NCBI GenBank assembly: GCA_940671915.1
Contig: CALNVZ010003433.1
Location: 26,959,540 to 27,023,539, forward strand
DNA length: 64,000 nt
Direction of reading: 5' to 3'
DNA from: Paracentrotus lividus
Lineage: Eukaryota > Echinodermata > Echinoidea > Camarodonta > Echinidae
Shown here piece by piece: positions 45,201 to 59,100 of this stretch; position 1 is the stretch's first letter, and each line of letters begins with the position of its first letter. The notes below the pieces were generated by a model. The model saw nothing but the letters and a program-made list of their open reading frames with translations. It did not search any database and was not told the DNA's origin. Position numbers and translations under genes: made by a program.

Positions 45201-48200
45201 ACATATATATGCAATAACATAAGCAGAATATATCAATTATTAGCTTTAATATGAGAATGACAATATTGCAACACTTCCTATTTGTCTATCGAACAGATAG
45301 ACCATTTTCATAAGATAAATCTTCAAAATCACCTAATTATTGTCACTATTCCTTCCTCTCATGTAAATAAGCTTATTGATCAAATGCAAAAAACATAGTA
45401 GAGCTAATATGCACGTCATTATCCTCTTGCATTACTAGCTATAAATCGAAAGTATTAAGAGAAGCTGAAACTTTCTCCATGCCTTGTCCTCACCCTTTTC
45501 CAACAGCCATGTAACTAATAGCACTACACACATAGACAATCGACTAACTTAATGAAAAAACTTAACCAGTTAAATAAATTTTTAACTTGATCTGTTCTTA
45601 CGAGTGAAATCTCTTTAACTTAAGTTTATATTGACCTATGTTGAGTACTCCAACATCTCTACTTGCCACATATTGACTTACTCATCACAACAGACTTCGT
45701 GCAACTACCATGCAACCGAAACCACACTCGTCCGATACGTATTCACATCACTGCTTTAAGAGCCTTGATATGTTACTTCCGACAGCAAACACGAGATACA
45801 CGAGTGCGCAGTCTTAGGACTAAAGCGATCTGCCGTAATCATATATCGGCAAATTTAGCTAGTGTGACGAAATACTAGAATACATTCCTTTGTTAAATAG
45901 CCTTACTTACAGATTGTGTTGCAGGATGCAACATTTGACCTTGACTCAAACCCACAAAGTAACGATGACTATTATATGATTCAAACATCGACTTATTCTC
46001 AATACCTTATCTATACTCTGTTACCATAAATAAAACAAATTATATTGTAAGTCTATCCCCTCCCAGTACTATAAAATGGCCATCAAAAGTCCACATATCA
46101 TAAGTGAAGACATCTTTATTATTCACATGACATATCCGTCTGCATATTAATTCGTCACAACAAATCAGTGACGAATCATTCTTCCAAGTGATCCGGATTT
46201 GAGTGTACATGACAATACTCCAAGTTAGCACTTACGCAGCACCAGAATATAGCAAGCCTGAACGGATTCCAATCCTCACCTATGTCCGAGCGTCGTTTGC
46301 AACAACTTACTGCAATATAAATATTCTGTTTTTATTTATTTTGTTTTCATTTATCTAATATATTTGTTCTACTGTGAGACGAGGGTTTATAAGCAAATAC
46401 GATGGCTCTAACTGTCGTATCCTACTAATTTGATACGCAAAGAAGCTAGTGTCGGGCTCATACCGCATTCCTCAGTCAAGTGTGAACTTTCATTCTATTT
46501 CACAGAATATAATCATATAACAATTAACAATAATCTAAATACTATTATCAAATATCCTAAAATAAACTAACATTACTTACAATGCAATCTAAAGTATTTG
46601 ACAACTAGAAGAATACCATAGTACACTACAGTAAGATACCATAATGATCTGTACTACGTACGAGTTTCCAAAAAACCTTTGAACTTTGAATCTAACACAT
46701 ATTGCCAGTAGCGAAAAAGTACGGTACCATCAGTGCTACTAGTTGATCTTCGAAGCTAGTACACTTGACTCCGAAAATCTGAAAACGACCTTGTCACCCA
46801 GTTTCCAACATACTTCCGAAATGTATATTTACAGACCACCTTCACTGATATGAATGAATCAAATATATAGATCATAAACTTCGAATTAATGACCGACAGT
46901 AACCAGTATTAACACGATAGAGTGAATAAAAATTATATTCAGATAAATCCATATTAACATATGTTTAAGCTAATTCACTTACTATGGATATGTAGATTAG
47001 TGATACGATAGATACCACTAACATCATACCGATGCATTAATGGAACACATTGGACAATTAATCTCTTTAAATATCAAATACTTTGTCACGGTATCCAACT
47101 TAAAAAAACTTTAAAGTATTCATGAAATTAAGTTGATATTATACTATATTGGCTTCTTCAAAACCAACGAGACATTCATAGATAGACTGTTCCCTTATAA
47201 AGAGCATCCCACATACTTCGGTGAGATAAAACAAAATAAATTAAAACACAAAAAACAAAAAGCACAACAAAACAACAAACGAAAACCGATGATACCGTGA
47301 TAATATGCCTACGGGGTCGTCTTCAATAAACTCACACCCCTATACCAAACATCCCACGTAAGCCATTACAAACGCGTAAGACATCGTGTAACATCACCAA
47401 TTTCAGATCATTTGTAAGTAATTTCTTAAGAATGCCATACAGAAGACTATCTATTCGCAGACAGTTCGACATCTTCGCAAGTTCAAAGCATTGATCGATG
47501 TCTTGTTCGTAAAATTATTGTAAGCGTCCCATCAACTTCGTACGAAACCACTACTTTCTATAGACGATGCTACAACCTCGTGAGAGAGTCGTACGAAAAG
47601 CCGTAAAAATTTGATGAACCCCATCTACAGGACGTACTAAATTTGTGAAAATAGACTTTAGGATTATAAGGTGGACTGGGAGTTTGTGGTAACAGTTTCA
47701 GTGTGTCAGGCTTGAGCCCTATGTAGGGCAGCAGGTGAGCTTTAGTTATGATTCACAAATGCTCGTAGATTTCAGGAGTTCTGGTAGTTACATAATCGTA
47801 AGAGTTTGGTGGGCGGGGGGGGTGGGGGTTCGTTCGAACGTTGATATCACTTCTTGCGACAAGACATCAGCAATCTTCAAATTACGATCGGTCTGCAATC
47901 GCAATGGCGAAGGGTGGTATCGTATGGCTTATCTTAAGAATTCTTAGAGTTTTAGGGATATTCTTAACACAATCGGTTGAAAATCGTCTCGCTGTCCTTA
48001 CCGTTGTGTAATAACGGCGGTAATCGTTCGAGGAGTTGGGGGATGACGCGAAATATATTGCCATTGCCGAGTCTGGTTTGCCATTCATCATGAACATGTA
48101 GTACAATCATTGCATGGCAGTGCGGATTTTAGAGGAAGGAGTGTGAGATAGAATTGTCTTTGAATGTATGCTTCTAGCTTAGGTGTGATTGAGTTACCGT

Positions 48201-51200
48201 GTTATTTTATGTAATGAAAACTAATCGATGCGGAAGTGGAGCGAAAATTTAGCGTTAAAGTGGAATTATATGTGCATAGTAGTTAGCAGTTTTTCAGTAT
48301 CAGCGATGCCGAGAGCGCAAGCGAAAATTAAAGCTGAAATTGGATAGTTTGTGCATTAAGTGGTCATTATAGTATTTCTGCGAGGGAAACAAATAAAAAC
48401 GACAAACAAAAAAATATTGGATAGACGCATAAGAATGGATGAATGACCGTCTGATAAAAAGTGCATTTTTCTAAAGGGGAACATTAGATACAAGTCATAG
48501 CTACTCTAAGAGAAATTTAGTAGAGACGGGAAGATAGAATAAAGTTGTCTTGAATGTTAGGCCGAAGACTTCTGTAATATGCCCTTGCTTCATAAGTAAT
48601 CACCTCTTTAGCCTGCAGTTATATGAATAATATATACTTTATTACACTATAATGCCTAGCTATAGATCATCATTTGCGCTACTTTCATCACTATGAAATA
48701 ATAAGCTCATTGCACTTTAAAGTAAAATTTTTTGCTTCACGAGGTAGCCAATAACGAAATGATACGCACACATCACAATTCAGCATTATAACTGAGCAAG
48801 TCTGCCTTTTTTTACTGAAGCGGTGTGATATTGAATATTAACAACATAGTAAAGTAAAATACACAACAGAAAATAACTTCACCCTGAAAATCTTCAATTA
48901 GTAGACCTGAGTAAAAAGGGATCACAATCTGAAACGTGCATCTTTGCGAAGATTTATGAACTATCCAATAAATAAACTACTTTAATTATCTAAAGAGCAG
49001 AATACACAGTAGATTTTGGGCAATAACTGTGGCAATATTTTATCTATATGCAATATAATGAGTATTCACTTGCTTGATTGCAAAAAAGTACACACAATTT
49101 GGCCTTATATCTAAAATTATTGACAAACTCATTGTTGTGAAATGTAAAGTAATAGATACCCAAACAAACATTTATTTATACATTCTCATCATTAATTAGC
49201 ATTAATACTTGAATTCATACATTCATACAAAGTGCCAACGAATACACCCCCAACCCTCGTCAGATATGGCCCCCAAATTTTAACATAATGAAATCAATTA
49301 TGCAAAATGAAAGATAGCACCGTTTAACTGTTCAATTATAGCTATATAAGCATTGGATATTTATGAAACCGACTGTGTATTTTTACATACTTAGAGTAAC
49401 TAACGTGTACTCTTCACTTTCCAATGAAAAAGTCCCACAGCATATAACAAACGAAAATATGATGATTTATTCAGCTTATATTTCTCTCTCAGCTTATTAC
49501 CCCGAATAATAAATTTAATTAACACACAATAATCTCGATTATATGTGACTCAACAAATTTCTTGTTTAAGTATACCAATCAAACACTCTCCATGGAAAAT
49601 AACAACATACCACAAAAATTTATGAAATTATTGTCTCCCAGCAAATTGTTGATCATCGTACAAAATTAAATGCATCGTTTTCCCTCCAATATCTCTTTTA
49701 AATTTTATAATACAATCTCAAACTCCCTATCGAACTATGGATATTAGCTTGGGCAAATTCATCGAGATTAATGTTATTTCTGAATAGAAATACTTTCTTA
49801 TTCTAAAAACGTATAATAATCAGATATCCAATCATAATAGATTAGATTGCTACATCTATATGACAGCGTTTATATGCTCAATATGAATTGAAAAATTGGG
49901 AGCGAGTGACTATATCATTCTTCTCTTGGTGTTCATAGATCTGAGGATAGATCTTCGCACGAACTGCCAACTGTTATCTATAATATATGATTTATTCAAC
50001 CTAAACAATTTATGAACATATCCATCAAACCCAACAACCAATATATCATCTTTTCAGCGAGCGCGACGTGATTAAGAGCTTATGGGTAACAGAGAACTAA
50101 TCAAATATACTCTATCCTCTTTTTTCATCTTTACATCAATTTTAAACTCACCAAGCTTATTTTCCTTTAACGTAAACTCACAAACTTCTACACTGCCCCA
50201 TACATTTAATAACTCACCAATCGTACACTGTTATAACTCGTAAGGCTTCACAATTTAATGTCTATGGTGAATAAAAGTATTAGCTTCCACGTTCGTTGTG
50301 TATTATCGTATTGTAATCGATTTAAATTTAATGTAATATTTTATCATAATTATTCATTTATGATACAAGTTATGATTTAAAGGTCCGCCCCCCCCCCCCC
50401 ATAGCTACAAGAGCTATGCTCTTTTAGGTTCCCCACAATAACATCCAATTCTAAGTAATTAACTTGGTACTAAATTATACATCACCTGTTCTGTTATCAT
50501 TGTAATTATTATGAATTGAAAATGTATATTTTTATATGATTTTGTAGCATACCACATTATATTTCTTGAACTTATTGTGGAAATAAATCAAAATAAATAA
50601 AATAAATCAACAAATAAAATTTAAATCGGATAGTAATAGAAACTGTGAAAAAGGGACCCATACACCTTACACCCAGTCTCCCCTTATACTTTAAAGAAAG
50701 CACAATGGCTCCTTCATTGCCTATGTTCTATTTTAGTAACATCTTGCAACAATTAAAAAGTAATGCTAGGGAGTGGGGTTGGGGAGGGTGGGGGAGCGCG
50801 AAAAGCGACAAGACACGAAAAAATTATTCAGTAAAGAGTTTTGAATTTATTGTAGCTGTGGTTCTCAATATACTATACAGCGAGCACGAAGCGCACGAGC
50901 CACAAATTTAAGCTGAAATTGAATAATTTTGTTCCTTAAAATGTCTTCTTATAGTATCCGCGAGCGCGAAAAAAAAGAAAAAAAAACACCAGAAACAAAA
51001 ACACACCAGTATGCGCGTCACGAATTTAAAGAGTGGGTCCATGAAAAAGGACTTTCATATAAAAGGGAAGAGACAATCGTATTCTAAGAGGATAAGGTGT
51101 ATGAAGAAGATGTGTGCTGTGAGAGTGTATGCCTTTTAAGAATCATCAATCGCTGTAGCCCTTGTTACTTTCATGTTCATTTTATATATTAAAAAAAGGA

Positions 51201-54200
51201 TCCCCGAGACCGAAGCCCGCCGAGCCCAAAATGTTTAGCTAAAAATTGAGATTATAAATCCATAATTAGTATACAGCGAGAGCGATAGTGCCGAGCAGTA
51301 AAATAATAGTATCCAGTTAAAGAGATACCATTTACATCACTTTGTTTAAAAAAAACAGAACTGATAAAACGAATCCGCAATCTTTGCTAGCGAAACATTT
51401 GTGACTTACAGCTCCCAATTAACCTCACATTCAACTACAATTTAATGTTATTAATTCAAACAAAACATCCGCTTTTTTCTAGTTCCCCAACGAAGCATAG
51501 TAGGAGTGTATTTGTGTTTTGTGGGACAAGACGATGTATTCAAATAAATACATTAGATTCTCTTAAAACATAGATCTACTGTATTTATTATGCTAGATCA
51601 GCTTATAAGTAGCCGTAGCGATCGCAAAAGCAGTCCGAGGCAAGACAAAACAATTGGTTGGCTTCTGTGATATGTAAAAAGAAAGCATCTTCACATAGAA
51701 AGTATTGATATGAGTCTCTATTTGGACTCATTTTATGTTAGCTTGAAATTCGCCTCTAACACATAAACACATTCCATTTTTACTATAGTTATTTTGATTA
51801 TATTTTCTATTACCTTTCTTGTAAAAACGCTGCGGAAAGGTAGACTTGTTTGTACTAGACATCCCCCTTCCCCCACAACTTTTATATCTCGGGGTGATTG
51901 ATATCCCTTCCAATCCCCCTGTTTATACGCACGCGTGAAGTAACTCAAGTTCATTGCATCTTTTAACGACTTAACTAATCCACTGACTATAATCGATATC
52001 AAAGTATCCGACCTAGACTCTTTCTACGTTGCACTCAGACGATAATCTCTCTCTCGGACTCCCATGCGTTTGTCATACATCTCATATGGAAAGCTATCTC
52101 AAGACTAACAGGATAGATAGTAGTGTCCACTTTACCTCGCCATACCCAATGGAACTATGCCTTGCCAGACCTAATAAATAAGTATTCGAAGAAATATCAT
52201 GACAGTACATCATTTTTCTATTATTCAATATTTAGATTGTACACAAACCTAACCTCGTCCGTCATATGGACCGAACTAGCTTTAAAAGCAGTCGGGTCAA
52301 TACGGACTAGTTTAAAGGCTAGTCTTGTCATACGTTTAGTCCGTCGAGACGACTACGTCATGAGCAAACTGAACATACAGTTAGGCCGCCAAAATTTTCA
52401 TACCCCTGACAATTTTTAACTTTTTCTTTTGCCTTTCAAATAAGTGACATTCGTCAAACTTTTGGTGTATAGTATCTTACCAACATCTTGACGTATTAAA
52501 AAGTCTTGACGATTTTGAGTAACTTTTGTTACTCCAGGGGTATTTTTATTGACGGATTCTACTAAAAACACCCATTCATTAATATTCATACCCTAGGGTC
52601 CTCCTCCTCCGTGGGTGTAACGCCAGTCCTAATTGTTTAATCAAGAAGAAAATATACCATGGGGCGCACACTGCTATTTATGTGCAAATAACCATTCTAG
52701 AAATAGTTTTTGCAACGAAACGTGTTTGCTTCCTTTTCTATTATTCATCGATATCACAATATCATGCCTTTCCTGTCTCCGCGTCTGTGCCTCATGTTAT
52801 CATGAAAACCTACCAAGCTGTAAGAGTCACCAGTTGCTATTTGGCTGTATATATCTGGCCTATTCTTAGCAATCTTTATTCCCTTGTGATTAGTCTTCAT
52901 ACGTTCCCAAACGCCTTTCGTTCTACTTTCGTGTGATGGAGGATTTACTTGTACCAGGAATTGAATTTTTCATCAGGGTACACAACCTCATTTCAATTTA
53001 CTAAGAAATAATATTGTATAACGAGCCTATCCACATTATCAAAAGTCCCTGATTCACACTCAATGCCTACGTTTCTTAGAATGAATCAACTCATGTGGGC
53101 TAGAGTGTCTTCACTCAAGAGAGATTATATTGCATAACTTGTAATAAATTCGACGTAACTTCGTTATCCAANNNNNNNNNNNNNNNNNNNNNNNNNGTTA
53201 TCGCTCTGCCAGCATTGAGTATCTTTTGGATCGCCCGGTGTAATGGGAAAAAAGTTTGGGTGTACCAAAATCTGAAATTCCGATTTTTGCCCCCCTCCCC
53301 CTGTAATGAAATCCTGGATCCGCCACTGTCATGGATTAGTATTTGGATATGAATAAGAGTAGCGTTAGGGCTAGGGTTAGAATTAAGATCATCAACTTTG
53401 GAGCATTCTGTCCATGATGAGACTACAAAGAAAACAAAATAACCGTAAGCCTTTGTGTTACACCTGACTTGTGAAATAAATTCTTGAGGGATGAACTTTT
53501 GCCCATGGTAGTCCTATCTTCCTTGCCATAAAAGGTGGTTGGAAGATATGTCTTTAATATAAATCATACCAAATATAAAAACTGATTAAGATTTACTATA
53601 ATCTCCAAAGGAAAGCACTGTGTTTTCTTGAGGGCCTTTGAAGTATCCAAAAAGGAGGACCATGCATCACTTTTCTGAAAAGTGCGAAAAAAAAAACTAA
53701 CTCTAAATAATTTTAATTATTTCCACCTACAGATAAATGCCTATATTGGGTCAACGCGCCTGGGATTATCGAAAGATACGACACTTTGGCAAATACGCGT
53801 TGCATTCTGCATGACATATCTGCCATGATTGGACGCATTGAGCAGATAGTGGTGTACAATGGTGTGTTCTACTGGGTAGACTCTGTCAGGGGAGGGATAG
53901 GCTACATTAATCTGCAAGACCCAACCATCAATGGATTTACTCCCAACATTACAAACCTAGCGAGAGATGATTACAATATCTCTGGAATCACGGACTTGAA
54001 AGTGTTCATCGATGAGGAATTCTATGGTAAGTCTGTATCCTCAATAATGATTATGATTTAATAACAGTTAACGCATCATCTGTCGACTTCATCTTATTAA
54101 ACCATGGTTTGATTCATGTCAATGATTGTATTTTACTTTCTATTGTGACGGATTTGAGTTTTTGAAGATTTGATACGGTTTCAAGACAAGACGAGGAGAT

Positions 54201-56098
54201 GTCTCAGAGACGTTTCAGAGACGTTTTATGAGTCTCCGATAAGTGTAATGTCTAACGAGCCGCTAGAAAATCAAACATGCTTATGTTAAAGGGATTTAGT
54301 AGCTTTCAAAAACAAGAGCAATTATATAAAGATTAATCAAATTATATTGTTCCAACAGTAAAAACAAACTGCTGAAAGTTTCAGATCAAATGGAAGTCAT
54401 TTACTACCTTAAAACAGTGTATCAAACAATGCCAAGCATACAGCCAAACACCAGTACCCTCTTCTGATAACTCACCAGGCCGCTAGAGAGGGGGAACTTT
54501 ACAACAGGAAATGGCGGTTGCTGTGGAAAAGCACACGGTTTTATAAACCATCCGGTGTTGGTTTATAAATTTGTTATGAAAAATCATTGATATCTCGAAG
54601 GTAAAGCAAACAGTAATTAGATTGCAATTTTGAAGAGATACCAGACTGACCTAAGTGTTTATAATTATGTTGGCAAAATAAGCTAAATCGAATAAATGTG
54701 ATTCGAATATCATTCAATGTTACTGCATCCCTTTAAATTTTTTATTTTTCCGTCGCGCGGACGTCTCTATGACGAAAGAAGTCTTTGATCGTCCGTGTCG
54801 CAGAGACGTCTTTCCAAAGGAGGTGAAATGTTACTTGCAATTCTTACTTCTCTTTTCGTCCTTTTTTTGTATCCTCGTTTCTTCGTACAATCAAGAAGCG
54901 TATACATAAATATTGATAACGATGCTATTTTTCTTCTTCTCTTCTCCTTCTTCTTCTTCTCCTTTTTTTTCTTCTTCTTCTTCTTCTTCTCTTCTTACTG
55001 CTAGAGGAGTCGATATGCTCCGATCCTTCAGGGCCTTCTGACAGAGGGACTGTTGCTGAGACCATCGTGGGTCTAACATGTCAGAATGGACGGAACAAAC
55101 ACCCCATAAGCACACCCCGCACACCGGCTAACTACCCGAACAGCGGACTGGGAGACCACAACTACTGTCGAAACCCTGATAGGATAATACGACTTGGTGT
55201 TACACCACAACTTACAGCAGAGAATTCGAATACTGTTGCAGGAGGTTACCTCAGTCCAGCGTTCCCTATCTGTTAAAGTATTAAAAATTTAATTAGTCGT
55301 TTCATACAAACCGATAGGATGCTTCTTGATATGCTTTCTTAATCTTTGTCTAATATTTCTGAAATTAACTATATGTATATGTGCCTGTTTTAAATACAGG
55401 CTACCCCATGTTTTTTTCATGTGGGACATTCCGACACAATTAACGCTTGAATTTAAATCCATGAGTGATACCTATATATCATGGTTATTGGAACATTCAT
55501 ATAATATTTATTGTTCCTCCTCTATATTTAATGTTTGGTTATTTATTTTAATTCCCGTGATATAAATTTGATTCATGAAACACAAAGTTCTTGACACCAT
55601 GATATAAACATCTAAAAACACTAGTTTTGTAATTGATTCAGTATTTTTTCTTTCTTTTGTAGAATACACTCGTTTTACCCTCTGTCCCACTAATATTTCT
55701 TCGCCACTGTATTCTCTACTCATCGCTTTTAATACATTGTCGATGCATCACTTTTCATTAGTTTGTAGCTCAGCTCCCGTGATCAACGAACCCGCCAGGC
55801 ACCATGACCACCACCCCCGCGGCACTATGACAATAACCCACAGCATCATGCCAATCACCACAGGGACAGACACGGGGGTGCCTGCTAATCTAGGTTAAAC
55901 TTTTAGTTTCAGTTTAGTTTGATTTCCATAATTTCAGATCACATAAAAGGGATAACAGGATTAATAACTTCGAATAGAATGGATACAAGACAGTTAAATA
56001 TTCACCAAGTAGCATCACAATTAACTTCTCCAAAAGTTCTCCAAAGGAATAAAATCATAGGTCACCTAAAAAGATATGTTTCAAGGCTAGCTATTTGA

Positions 56099-56140
<42 letters not shown>

Positions 56141-59100
56141 ACCCACACACACACACACCAAGTGAATATACTCTCTTCAAAAGAAAGGGTTCAAATGTTC
56201 ACTCTTGAAGGGGTGAATATCAGGAAAAGTAACTTTAGAATGATATTCATGTGAACTTGGAAAGAAAATTTTCACTCAAATTCACTCGACGTCCACTCTA
56301 GATCTTTTGTAGTAAATAATACTATTTTTCTCTAGATTCATCTTTCTGATATTCATTCCGCTAGGAGTGAACTTTTTCACTCTTTCTTAAAGAGTGAGAA
56401 AGTACTGTGTTTATTTAAAGTCAGCTCGTCTTAGGTAGATGTGAACATACTGGGTTCTGATTTTTAAAAAAAAAATTTTTTTATACCGGACCACACACAG
56501 TGATGGGGTTGTTTTACCACGTCGTTCTTAAACTTACCAATGATTTAAGGAAGACTACAACATGTTCTTGGGTACTTTACTAATCACATGCTCAATCATT
56601 GACCAGAAGAACGGATCACCATTCCTTCGTAAAACTTACGATTGACTTGGTAAAACACAGCCCTATATATTGTTCTTACCGACGTTTGAAATTTTATGTG
56701 TCAATTTCGTTATTGCTCTAAGTACTTAAAGTTTATGGATATAAGTTTTTTAAGGTGTTGTGCGTCATTCTTTTTTTATGTGTTGTAAGTGAGTAATCAG
56801 ATAAATATTTGTTCGTACTCTCTAAAATGTAAACGAATTAATTTCTTCTCGTTCAAGGAGTTAAACGAAGGACATGTTTTTTTTCACTGAAAACCCAATC
56901 TGAAAAGAGAGAAAGTTGGTATTTGGACGTATAACAAGTTTTCACTCTTTTGCAGAGCTAAAAATTCACTTCCACACTCATTTTAGATATAAAATTTACA
57001 ACTCGAAAATGTTTTGTCTTCCGTTTCACTCCCTTCATGTATCGTTTTATTGTGTTTTATAATTTTCTGTTTTGATATTAAGTAAAAACTTAAAATGAGA
57101 GGTAACACAAACAAAATCATATTATCCTCAATATTAATCCATCAGGTAATTTTAGGTCATAATATCCTCGTTTTTCTTGATTTTATATTTAGTGCCGAAT
57201 CCATGTCTAGACTATCCCTGTGATCGACTTCATGGAATCTGTGTCAATGAGGGAGGCAAACCAAGCTGTAGCTGTATCATTGGATATGAACTCACTGATG
57301 AAGGGGTCATGTGTCAACGTATGATATTCATATTTTTTTATCAATAAAATCTTCCCCCAAAATATTGTTCGGGTGCTGAAGGAGCTTAAAAGGGCCAAGT
57401 GATATTATTGATACTGATTGCTCCGACAAAAATTTCTCAATATTTTATCGTCCACAATGTAGGGTCAGAATTAGTGGTTTGATAATGATATGGTTTCGTT
57501 TTAGGTTTAGGGTTATGTATACTGGTAAACATTCAACAAAAACGATGTAACGATCACTTTTCTCTTTTTAAAGTGATTTTTCAGAAAAGGCCAATTTATA
57601 ATTTCATTATTATATCATTTAATCATACCCAAGCTAAGCCCGTGTTTTAATCTTCAAAACAGTTCTTATCGCACTTATAATATGTAACTTTAAAAGGCGC
57701 TAAATCCGCTTGAAATCGCGTGTCCTGAACATTTGTTTGTTTTTTCTTTTGATCACGTATTTGTATAATTGACGTTTTTGTTCCATTCCTCTCACCAGCA
57801 AATCAAAACTGCACTCACTGTGGACTTGGTGAATGTGTGCCTCACAATGGTACGTTCGAGTGTATCTGCGGGGAGGGGTTTACACTAGGCGGTGCGGAAC
57901 AAGTCCAGTGTGATGATATCAATGAGTGTGAGAGCTCCCCTTGTGATCCGGAACGTGGAGGGTGTGTGAACACTGTCGGTGCTTTCTATTGTACCTGCCC
58001 AAATGGCTACCTGATTGGTCAAGACCATGTCACGTGTCTAGGTACGTATACTTTCGTAGAACTTTTACAACTACTTCAAATAGGCTCGATCACTCGCCGT
58101 ACGCTAATCGGCCCAATAGGCCCGTGTAAAAGCCGCAGACGATATCTCCACCCCCCCCCCCCCCCCCCTCCTTCTTGTAGTTTCACTTATTCGTATGGCC
58201 ATTCGGAGTTTTGAGTTTCTGCCGTTTATTTGGTAACGATGATAATAATTATAGATAATACGGCATTTTTAATGCTCCATCGATCTAGTTAAAACTATTT
58301 AGAGGCGCAGAGGGATGAGGGCAGAAGAAATGGAAACTTTTGGGAGAAGAATGCAAAACATATAGGACCATATCAATTCCACTCTAATACTATGTAAAAT
58401 TGTAAGGTTAACGTATACCTTTGTGTGGCATTAAACTAACAAGGCGCGTCCATTACTGATGAGGGGAGAAAGCAAAAAAGTGACTTAGGAAATGCGGATG
58501 AGCGCCGCTGAAATTTATACACCTGGCTGCTAACTATCAATAATTTGCTAACATAAACTTCTGCGTAAGAAGACACCCCTGCAGTGGAATGGTAATTGTC
58601 GTTCGTTTGAGCAAACAACTCGGGAAGATGAAAGAAATTGATCAAATTTTTAAAATGACAGGACTTTTTTTTTTAGTGAATTAAAATTAATGTACCATCT
58701 CGGAAAGCTGAAAATTCAAGCTTTTAAACTGCCATGCAACAATAAGCTAAATAGAACTAGAGCTTTATAATTGTAATGCGTACAATTATCGTGGTATGTA
58801 CTGATATTTATGTGTAATGCAAAAAAAAAATATGCAGCAATTGGCTACAGGAGAGAGAAAAACAAAAATGAAACGGAAAGAGAGAGTGAAATAAACTTTT
58901 TGAAAAAGAAGAAAATGAATTGTGTAATGTGATGAAATTTTACATTTAAATTTACCTTTTACAATTCGACTGTTTTGGAAAAGTCTCAGCCTAAACATGA
59001 AAAAGCATTTGGGAGAAATCAAAAATATTTATCCTGATAATTACTAAATTTGGATTGAAAAAAAAATGAAATTTTTTGGGTTTGCATGAGAATAGCCGAT

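Noticed and set aside
42765..52936. Numerous open frames on both strands inside the noisy arm
   Set aside because: The region is a degraded inverse copy of 33.6-41.5 kb; frames arise from random errors and none aligns with the exons.
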